In this document: one piece after another, positions 6,501 through 11,031 of the stretch
How positions within the stretch are numbered: position 1 is the stretch's first letter
Layout of the letters: each line of letters opens with the position of its first letter
DNA from: Chloroflexota bacterium
Lineage (GTDB): Bacteria > Chloroflexota > Anaerolineae > Promineifilales > Promineifilaceae
Reading direction: 5' to 3'
DNA: 11,031 nucleotides
Assembly (NCBI GenBank): GCA_020353135.1
Contig: CP070688.1
Coordinates: 4,064,249-4,075,279, forward strand
The notes under the pieces: generated by a model
What the model was told of the DNA's origin: nothing
Database searches by the model: none
The model's input: the letters and a program-made list of their open reading frames with translations, nothing else
Program-made: the position numbers and the translations under genes

Positions 6501-8890
6501 AGCGCAGCGCGGCCGAGTCGTTGAGCCTGGCCCTGGCGGCCAATGCCCTCCAGGCCCAGGAATCGGGTAATGGCGACCTGGCCCTCGCTCTGGCCCTGGA
6601 AGCGACCGCCATCGAGAATCCGCCCCTGGAAGCCGAGCGGGCCGTGCGGGAAACGACCTTTGGTCCAGGCACGCGCCTGTTGTTAGCGGGCCACGAATCT
6701 CCTGTTTCTGCCTTGGCCCTTTTGCCGGGCGATCAGCGCGTCCTTTCTGGATCTGGCCGGTTACAACCATTCCTGGCGCTTGCCGACGGCGAGCCGGCGC
6801 CGGACAACAGCCTGCGTCTATGGGATCTGGAAAACGGCCACGAGATTCACCATTTCGAAGGCCATACGGATACGGTCAATGAGATCGCCATCACGCAGGA
6901 CGGCGCCACGGCCGTCTCCGCTTCGGCCGATGGTAACCTGATCGTCTGGGACCTGGAGAATGGCGGGGAACGTCTCCGTTTCGAAGGACACCATGAACCG
7001 GTATTCAGGCTGTTCTTGACCCCGGATGATGACAAAGTCGTCTCCTTGTCTGGCCTGGCAGATGAGCAGGACGTGCCGTCAAAGTCGACCTTGATTGTCT
7101 GGGATATAGAAACGGGCCAGGAGTTGCACCGTCTCGAGACCGAAGGCGAGCATATCCGGCATATTGACCTCAGCCCGGACGGCCGGGTGGTTTTCCTGGG
7201 CCTCAGCGAATTTTCGACCGAATCCACGCTTGTTGGGCAGGCCGACCTGATCTTGTGGGACGTCGAAAAGGGCGAAGAGATTCGTCGGGTAGATTTCGAA
7301 AGGGGTGATGGCACCGGGGTCTGGAACCTGGTCATAAGCCCTGACGGCGAAACGGGGCTGGCCCTCATCGTCGATCTCGGCCCGGACGGCCAACGTGGTC
7401 CGGACGATAGTTTCTTCGGCTTGCTTGTCGACATGGATAGTGGTCAGGTTCGCCACCGATTTGATCTTGATATCGGGCTAGATTACCCGATGTTTACGCC
7501 AGACGGCGAGCAGATCGTGGTTAATGCCGAAGAAGTTGCCGTGCTCGACGCCGAAACTGGAACCGAGATAAGACGCTTTGGCGCAACGGGTGGCGGGCAT
7601 ACAGCCGGCATATCGTTCAAGGACCTGAGCCCAGACGGCCGCACCTTGCTAACGGCCGGCAACGAGGGCACATTGCTGTGGTGGAACCTGGCTACCGGCT
7701 CGCTTCTTCAATTGATGACCGGACACCAGGCAGCTCTGAGCAGGGTGCTTTTTTTGGCTGACGGGAGAGGAGCCGTGACGGCCTCCGACGATGGGACGTT
7801 ACGGGTCTGGAACCTTTCGCGAGGTGAAAGCACGGAGGCGACGGACACATCCAGGCGCTTTGAAAATCACGACGGCGACAACGTAAACCATGTGGCCATT
7901 AGCCCGGACGGCCAAACGGTCGTTTCAACAGCCACTTCATCTGAAGATCAGGAAGATGACCGGGCCCAGGCATTGGCCTGGGCCCTTCAGACCGGTGACG
8001 TTTCATTTGAGTTCATAGAGCTCGACGCGGTCTTTCTATCCGTCGCCATAAGCCCCGATGGTCGCTTCGCCCTGCTGGGTGGGGCTTCGGTTACCAACCA
8101 AGATACAGTTGATCCGACGCTTATAGTTTTATGGGACCTGGAGACGGGAGAAGAGGTGCGCCGCTTCGAGGTACCGGAAGGCGGCGCTGTCTGGCACCTG
8201 GCCATCAGCGAAGATGGTAGGAAGGCCTTATCAGGCACCGAGGATGGTATCCTGCGCCTGTGGGATCTGGAAAGTGGGCAGGTGCTCCAGGCGATGGAAG
8301 ATCCCGGTGCGATGACGATCTTTGCCGTCGCCTTTACGCCCGATGGCGGCGCCGCCCTCTCGGGAAGTGACAGCGGGAATATTACTTTGTGGGACCTGGA
8401 GACCGGCCGAGAAATCAAACGCTATGAACATGGCGGCTTTGTCGTCAACATTGCATTTAGCCCTGACGGGAAACAGTTCGCTTCCACTTCCACGGACCTG
8501 AGCATTGTCCTATGGGATTTTGAGAGCGGTGAGGTAATTCGCCGCTTTGTCGGCCACGACAACGGCGTGAGCAGCGCTGCCTTTACCCCGGATGGCAGCC
8601 AGCTCATCTCAAGTTCGGCCGACGGCACCCTCATCTTATGGGATGTAGAGACGGGCGAACAGTTACGTCGATTCACCGAGCACGAGGCCTGGGTCTGGAA
8701 GGTGATCTTGACGCCTGATGGAAGGACGGCCATCTCGTCCGGGGAGGATGGCCGGGTCATCGTCCGGCCGATCGCCAACTTAAACCTTGAAGAAGTGATC
8801 GACCATGCTCGCGCCAACCGTTACATTCCCGATTTAACCTGCGATCAGCGCGCCCAATACCATCTGGAGCCCTGCGATGCGTCCGGATAG
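3524..8890 (+). CDS. Membrane-anchored BTAD-cyclase-nSTAND1-WD40 multidomain regulator
   Basis: A 1788-residue protein with five modules. Residues 1 to about 100 are a winged-helix SARP-like DNA-binding region, and about 100-250 a helical bacterial transcriptional activator (BTAD) domain. Residues 275-440 are a class III nucleotidyl cyclase: metal ligands Asp282 (FTDIEDST) and Asp325 (RGDGVKALF), transition-state Asn389 and Arg393 (LNYAAR). About 490-920 is an nSTAND1-type NTPase: Walker A GPSGSGKS (528-535), Walker B LVGDQFEE (621-628), then LTLRADFMG. A basic coiled coil (924-945) precedes one membrane span (946-968), a second Ala/Glu-rich helix (969-1012), and about 15 WD40 repeats (1056 to about 1752). 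The tail, LTCDQRAQY, resembles caps of related proteins. RRR before the span predicts cytoplasmic N-terminus and outside WD40. The start is chosen by the fold, as the ribosome site is weak. Role inferred: a receptor coupling propeller sensing to NTP hydrolysis, cyclic nucleotide synthesis or transcription. Confidence 0.93.
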   Translation: MPRFDLLLLGDVQLVVDDRPVEINSRKGLALLAYLGVSDQHHDRESLAALLWPEFNQTRARANLRRTLWVLNQTPLADFVDAGPESINLRADDGIRVDAVHLRERIVAWREAKVGTLDDKLATELAEITAVYRDQFLADLYLADSNEFEDWALVQRERFRRDVLDALHALADYCLDLGDFETAQLHAWRQLEIDNLREGAYRQLMTALAQSGQRIAALAQYERLRELLEGELEVEPSAETTELYEQIRADSIPAESGPSQPQVERPAEAVQNGPMPVFLFTDIEDSTPLWDRHREAMLGALLQHNRILNEKIEGYGGRILESRGDGVKALFEGGKPLESALAIQKTFGAADWGEIGELRIRVGLHGAQEDWEGYDYFREGDAFFGPLLNYAARVMDAAWGGQILVSESVKDAFPLPDGASWQPYGEHELKGCEEPIHIYGLSHPELPHQSFPPPRTLSSSAVLAPGQSSPSDQADLEEAEVTALTSANPYRGLFSFREEDAPFFFGRESFTDLLMTTVREQSMLAVVGPSGSGKSSVVHAGLLSQLRQQGNWLITSFRPGSRPFHALAGALIPHLEPDLSKTDQMVQINKLAEALKNGDLALIDVVNNILQDQPPETRLPLVGDQFEELYTLVPENELRDHFMDVLTDAVYEQQYRPAPFFSFILTLRADFMGQALAHRPFADALQETDVILGPMTQGELSRAIVSPANKLAVDFETGLVARILDDVGAEPGNLPLLEFAMAMLWERQDSALLTHDAYEAIGRVDGALARHADAVLDELSANQQETAQRIFIQVVRPGEGTEDTRRLATRAELGEADWQLVQHLADSRLLVTGRDAEGNETVEVVHEALIRGWGRLRGWMEADRDFRVWQERLRAVIRQWKASERDDGALLRGVALATAERWLVERPADLSLSEVEFIQASITSREQRQADRERRQMERDRLRRRVTAGLAIGLVVAITLAILAAVQWNTARQAQQAAEAEALARAEQQALAERSAAESLSLALAANALQAQESGNGDLALALALEATAIENPPLEAERAVRETTFGPGTRLLLAGHESPVSALALLPGDQRVLSGSGRLQPFLALADGEPAPDNSLRLWDLENGHEIHHFEGHTDTVNEIAITQDGATAVSASADGNLIVWDLENGGERLRFEGHHEPVFRLFLTPDDDKVVSLSGLADEQDVPSKSTLIVWDIETGQELHRLETEGEHIRHIDLSPDGRVVFLGLSEFSTESTLVGQADLILWDVEKGEEIRRVDFERGDGTGVWNLVISPDGETGLALIVDLGPDGQRGPDDSFFGLLVDMDSGQVRHRFDLDIGLDYPMFTPDGEQIVVNAEEVAVLDAETGTEIRRFGATGGGHTAGISFKDLSPDGRTLLTAGNEGTLLWWNLATGSLLQLMTGHQAALSRVLFLADGRGAVTASDDGTLRVWNLSRGESTEATDTSRRFENHDGDNVNHVAISPDGQTVVSTATSSEDQEDDRAQALAWALQTGDVSFEFIELDAVFLSVAISPDGRFALLGGASVTNQDTVDPTLIVLWDLETGEEVRRFEVPEGGAVWHLAISEDGRKALSGTEDGILRLWDLESGQVLQAMEDPGAMTIFAVAFTPDGGAALSGSDSGNITLWDLETGREIKRYEHGGFVVNIAFSPDGKQFASTSTDLSIVLWDFESGEVIRRFVGHDNGVSSAAFTPDGSQLISSSADGTLILWDVETGEQLRRFTEHEAWVWKVILTPDGRTAISSGEDGRVIVRPIANLNLEEVIDHARANRYIPDLTCDQRAQYHLEPCDASG
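6689..8781 (+). repeat. Coding tandem WD40 repeats (about 15 units)
   Basis: Units of about 40-55 codons recur, each with a G-H or E-H dipeptide, an SPDG/TPDG turn and usually a closing LWDLETG-like strand, visible in DNA as repeated TGGGAYCTGGA. I count 15. Units 5, 6, 9 and 15 lack the WD dipeptide (unit 6 ends AVLDAETG; unit 15 ends VIVRPIA), and units 1, 3, 4, 5, 9 and 10 carry insertions. Fifteen units would fit two propellers, for example seven plus eight blades. The repeats are diverged at the DNA level, so recent expansion is not evident. Confidence 0.85.
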
Positions 8891-8893
8891 ACG

Positions 8894-8933
8894 AGCCGCA
8901 TACTCCTGCCTGAACTCGTCAGGCTATACGGCT
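8894..8933. terminator. Bulged hairpin between convergent genes (candidate bidirectional terminator)
   Basis: AGCCGCATA (8894-8902) pairs with TATACGGCT (8925-8933) at eight of nine positions. An inner perfect stem, GCCTGA (8908-8913) with TCAGGC (8919-8924), has a five-base loop; five bases bulge on the left side only. It begins four bases after the regulator stop and faces the leftward protease stop at 8962. Neither strand has a T-tract, so if it terminates it is not a classical intrinsic terminator. Confidence 0.45.
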
Positions 8934-8961
8934 ATCAAAGAACCTCTTAGTTCATTACGAC

Positions 8962-9567
8962 CTAAATCACAACAGACGCGGCCGAACCCAGATTTTGCTT
9001 CAAAAACCGCTTGACGCCGTGAATGGGCACCGCCAGCCCCACCTCCGGCCCCGAGATCATGGCATTGATGCCCACCAGCCGGCCGCTTCCGTCGACCATC
9101 GGCCCGCCCGAATGCCCCGGCCGCAGATGCAGCCCGACCTGGATCAGCTCTCCCCGATAAGGTAACTCTTCCACCGGCCGGCCGACGTCGATGACCATGC
9201 CGGCCGTGGTCGCCCCGGTGATGCCCCAGGGATGGCCAAGAGCCACCACCCATTGGCCGGGCCGCAGCTGCCCTCGCCGGCCCAGTTCGATGGTCGGCAA
9301 ATCTTGGGCATCCACGGCCACCGCCGCCAGATCCAGCTCTTCGTCGTAAGTCAACAACCGGCCCGGCAGCGTCCGCCCGTCGGCCAATGTTATCTTTGGC
9401 GATTGGCGCCTGACCACGTGGGCGTTGGTGATCACCAGGCCGTCGGCGTGCAAGATCGTGCCCGCCCCGGCCCCACGCCGGCCATTGTGCACCTGCACCA
9501 GGCAGCGCCGGGCCTCGTCGACGACGGCCGACATCTGCTCGTTGATCTGGCTCACTAAATCGGGCAT
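8962..9567 (-). CDS. Trypsin-like (S1C/HtrA-type) serine protease, no PDZ domain
   Basis: This 201-residue protein is a compact chymotrypsin-fold protease. The catalytic triad is complete: His50 in TNAHVV, Asp79 in DLAAVAV, and Ser153 in GHSGGP. No PDZ domain follows, so it is shorter than typical HtrA/Deg proteins. The N-terminus is polar (MPDLVSQINEQ) with no signal peptide or membrane segment, which predicts a cytoplasmic location; most HtrA enzymes are exported. Its ATG directly abuts the TAG of the upstream PDZ-containing protease with zero spacing, so translation is probably coupled; AAAGG lies inside the upstream gene as a weak ribosome site. The two share N-terminal pattern and order of motifs, indicating paralogues, one of which never had or has lost the PDZ. 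The substrate is unknown. Confidence 0.9.
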   Translation of the reverse strand: MPDLVSQINEQMSAVVDEARRCLVQVHNGRRGAGAGTILHADGLVITNAHVVRRQSPKITLADGRTLPGRLLTYDEELDLAAVAVDAQDLPTIELGRRGQLRPGQWVVALGHPWGITGATTAGMVIDVGRPVEELPYRGELIQVGLHLRPGHSGGPMVDGSGRLVGINAMISGPEVGLAVPIHGVKRFLKQNLGSAASVVI

Positions 9568-10461
9568 CTATTGCCTTTGTCCTACCGTCACGTTGACCGT
9601 TCGTAACTCGCCGCCGCGCACGATCTGGACCGGCGTCTTTTGGTCCACCACGTCGCCGGTCAGCAAAGCCAGCAGATCGTCGTGTTGGCGCACGGCCGAA
9701 CCGCTCAAGCCGACTATCGTGTCGCCTAACACCAACCCGCCTTCGTCCGCCGGGCTGCCCGGCTCCACGTTCACCACCAACAGTCCGGTTTCCTGGCCGA
9801 CCTCCTCCTTGATCGCCGCCGGCAGGCGGGCTGGCTGCGTACTGACGCCCAGATAGCCGCGCTGCACCCGGCCGTGAGCCAGCAGCGTATTGGCCACCCG
9901 CTCTACGGTCGCCAGCGGCACCGTCAGGCTCACACCCCGGGCCAAAGCCGAGGTATTGAGGCCAATGACCTGTCCTCCCGCGCCGACCAGCGGCCCGCCC
10001 GAGAAGCCCGGGTACATGACCACGTCGGTCTGTAAATAACGGTCGATTTGCCCGCCCATCGGCGTGCGCCAGCTATTGCCCAGCGCGCTGACGATGCCCA
10101 GCGTGGCTTGAACCGTTCGTCCCGGCCGGCCCAGGGCCAGCACCAGGTGCCCGACATGTAAATCGCCGCTTGCCCGTTCGGCCGCCGCCAGGTCGCTTGC
10201 TTCAGCCTTCAAGACGGCCAGATCGGTGCTGGGGTCCCGGCCGGCCACCTTAGCCTTGATCCGCTCGCCGTCGGCCAGGCCAATCGCGATCTTGTCGTCC
10301 CGCTTAACCACGTGATTGGCCGTGACGATGACGCCCCCGGCCGCCCAGACGATGCCCGTCGCCGGCAAGCGCCGCCGCCCTTCAACCCGCACTACGCTCG
10401 GCCCGGCTGTCTCCACCATCCCGGCCAAAGAATCCGATAATTGAGCCAATAAATCCGCCAT
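9568..10461 (-). CDS. HtrA/Deg-like serine protease with one PDZ domain
   Basis: The 297-residue product has a chymotrypsin-fold protease domain (about 1-190) with triad His50 (TANHVV), Asp80 (STDLAVL) and Ser154 (GFSGGP). One PDZ domain follows (about 195-290: GYLGV, then GLLVVNVEPGSPADEGGL and GDTIVGLSG). PDZ domains in this family bind substrate C-termini and regulate activity. An open frame continues 50 codons upstream to 10611, but the start is placed at ATG 10461. GGAGG sits seven bases before it, the N-terminus then matches the paralogue (MADLLAQLSDS versus MPDLVSQINEQ), and the upstream stretch looks non-coding and holds an inverted repeat. No signal peptide is visible, so it is probably cytoplasmic. 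It is first in an operon with the PDZ-less protease. Confidence 0.92.
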   Translation of the reverse strand: MADLLAQLSDSLAGMVETAGPSVVRVEGRRRLPATGIVWAAGGVIVTANHVVKRDDKIAIGLADGERIKAKVAGRDPSTDLAVLKAEASDLAAAERASGDLHVGHLVLALGRPGRTVQATLGIVSALGNSWRTPMGGQIDRYLQTDVVMYPGFSGGPLVGAGGQVIGLNTSALARGVSLTVPLATVERVANTLLAHGRVQRGYLGVSTQPARLPAAIKEEVGQETGLLVVNVEPGSPADEGGLVLGDTIVGLSGSAVRQHDDLLALLTGDVVDQKTPVQIVRGGELRTVNVTVGQRQ

Positions 10462-10468
10462 TAGGTTG

Positions 10469-10473
10469 CCTCC
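10469..10473 (-). promoter_or_regulatory. Ribosome binding site choosing the shorter protease start
   Basis: The minus strand has GGAGG seven bases before ATG 10461. The longer alternative beginning near 10611 has no comparable site. This supports a 297-residue product over a 347-residue one. Confidence 0.75.
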
Positions 10474-10482
10474 ATTCTTTTT

Positions 10483-10539
10483 ATTTCCCCGCAAACTCCA
10501 AGCTCGAGGAGTTACTCTGAGAGCCGTTTCCGGGGAAAT
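10483..10539 (-). promoter_or_regulatory. Strong inverted repeat in the leader of the protease operon
   Basis: ATTTCCCCGCAAAC (10483-10496) and GTTTCCGGGGAAAT (10526-10539) pair at 13 of 14 positions around a 29-base loop. A competing inner stem, AACTCC (10494-10499) with GGAGTT (10508-10513), overlaps one arm. In the leftward transcript the outer hairpin ends about ten bases before the GGAGG ribosome site. The CTCC at 10509-10512 on the minus strand could also pair with that ribosome site. It is not CIRCE. A translational switch or operator is inferred only. Confidence 0.5.
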
Positions 10540-10637
10540 GTATCTCGTCGTAACAAACAACTCTACCGGGGTATAATGGCAAAAACACCGCCCCTTTGAC
10601 CTGGCTCCCACCTGGAAAAATGGCTAGGTAGACGACA

Positions 10638-10700
10638 GCTGAAGGCTGACGGCTGAAGGCTGTTGGCTGGAAGCTCGTTGCTAATAGCTCAAAGCTAAAT
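10638..10700. repeat. Nine degenerate heptanucleotide units (GCTNNNN)
   Basis: GCT recurs every seven bases at 10638, 10645, 10652, 10659, 10666, 10673, 10680, 10687 and 10694. The first three units are nearly identical (GCTGAAG, GCTGACG, GCTGAAG) and the later ones drift (GCTGTTG, GCTGGAA, GCTCGTT, GCTAATA, GCTCAAA, GCTAAAT). The array ends on the first base of the neighbouring response regulator's stop codon region. Heptameric short tandem repeats of this kind are known in intergenic DNA of cyanobacteria and other large genomes. Confidence 0.8.
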
Positions 10701-11031
10701 CACAACATTATCAACCCCAACCGCGTCGCCCTCACCACGGCCGCCGTCCGGCTCTGGGCGCCAAGTTTGCTCATGATGGCATTGACGTGAAACTTGACGG
10801 TGTGCTCGCTGATGGCCAGCCGTTGGGCGATAGCCCTATTGGCCAACCCCTCGGCCAGCAACTGCAGCACCTCCACTTCCCGGGGCGTCAGCTCTTCGGC
10901 CAGGCCCGCTTCGCCAGAAGAACCAGCCGGCCAGGCATTGGTCAGCAGTTCCGGCTCGATCACCGCCAGGCCCTGGGCCACGCCGTGGATCGCCGCCTCC
11001 AGTCGCTCGGCCGGCGCTGTCCTGGGCAACA
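10700..11031 (-). CDS. NarL/LuxR-type response regulator, C-terminal part (N-terminus beyond right edge)
   Basis: The last 109 codons of a leftward gene; it enters from beyond 11031 and stops with TGA at 10700-10702. A GerE/LuxR helix-turn-helix is clear: LTPREVEVLQLLAEG, then NRAIAQRLAISEHTVKFHV, with the usual KLGAQSRTAAV ending. The preceding LPRTAPAERLEAAIHGVAQG matches the end of a receiver domain plus linker in NarL-type response regulators. A TTG near 11029 is therefore an internal leucine, not a start. The receiver domain with its phospho-acceptor Asp is outside the window. It would bind DNA as a dimer when phosphorylated by a histidine kinase. It is on the same strand and upstream of the protease pair, 238 bases away, and could regulate it, though the repeats between argue for a separate unit. 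Confidence 0.88.
   Translation of the reverse strand, partial: LPRTAPAERLEAAIHGVAQGLAVIEPELLTNAWPAGSSGEAGLAEELTPREVEVLQLLAEGLANRAIAQRLAISEHTVKFHVNAIMSKLGAQSRTAAVVRATRLGLIML

Noticed and set aside
10483..10539. CIRCE (HrcA) operator
   Set aside because: The arms do not match the TTAGCACTC/GAGTGCTAA consensus and the spacer is 29 instead of nine bases.
10572..10577. Perfect TATAAT on the plus strand
   Set aside because: No suitable -35 and no rightward gene follows. On the minus strand it does not form a convincing promoter either.
10462..10611. 50-residue N-terminal extension of the PDZ protease
   Set aside because: It has no ribosome site, no similarity to the paralogue, spans the inverted repeat, and is not signal-peptide-like. 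ATG 10461 has GGAGG and a matching N-terminus.
10638..10700. CRISPR-like array
   Set aside because: The period is seven bases with no spacers. It is a simple degenerate tandem repeat.
11027..11029. TTG start for the response regulator
   Set aside because: The peptide before and after it matches the receiver-domain end and linker, so the TTG is an internal leucine and the gene continues past the edge.

Overview
The window looks like chromosomal DNA of a GC-rich environmental bacterium. The best guess is a member of the Chloroflexota (Anaerolineae-like). This rests on gene style, not on a marker gene. A giant one-polypeptide regulator joining a BTAD/SARP-type DNA-binding region, a class III nucleotidyl cyclase, an nSTAND1-type NTPase, one membrane span and WD40 repeats is typical of that group, as are signal-less HtrA-like protease pairs and NarL-type regulators with the same codon habits. 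No tRNA, rRNA, CRISPR array, integrase or transposase was found.

Left block (1-2648, all on the minus strand). A Rieske [2Fe-2S] protein starts from GTG at 519 behind a perfect Shine-Dalgarno and runs off the left edge. A 380-base gap follows, holding a degenerate palindromic interspersed repeat (three related arms) and a CGCATGCG-based inverted repeat. Next is a two-gene unit transcribed leftwards: a class I SAM-dependent methyltransferase (1920-2648), then a nitronate monooxygenase-family FMN enzyme (900-1886), 33 bases apart.

Central block (2649-8890). A divergent intergenic region of 293 bases is rich in inverted repeats and holds a good sigma70-like promoter facing right. That promoter serves a divergent family I inorganic pyrophosphatase-like gene (2942-3421). 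After 102 bases comes the 1788-residue multidomain regulator (3524-8890). The cyclase domain keeps both metal-binding aspartates and the Asn/Arg transition-state pair. The STAND domain has Walker A and B motifs. A single membrane segment with positive residues on its N-terminal side separates these cytoplasmic modules from about 15 WD40 repeats. A pyrophosphatase next to a cyclase is suggestive, because the cyclase reaction releases pyrophosphate.

Right block (8891-11031, minus strand, convergent to the regulator). A bulged hairpin lies between the convergent stop codons. Two S1C/HtrA-like serine protease genes are fused stop-to-start with zero spacing: the upstream one has a PDZ domain, the downstream one lacks it, and neither has a signal peptide. 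The upstream protease gene has a 14-bp imperfect inverted repeat in its leader. Nine degenerate heptanucleotide units (GCTNNNN) then run up to the stop codon of a NarL/LuxR-type response regulator that is cut by the right edge.

The most notable object is the BTAD-cyclase-nSTAND1-TM-WD40 protein with its neighbouring pyrophosphatase. It reads as a membrane-anchored signalling or surveillance receptor with two possible outputs, cyclic nucleotide and DNA binding. The function is inferred, and so is any link to the adjacent proteases.
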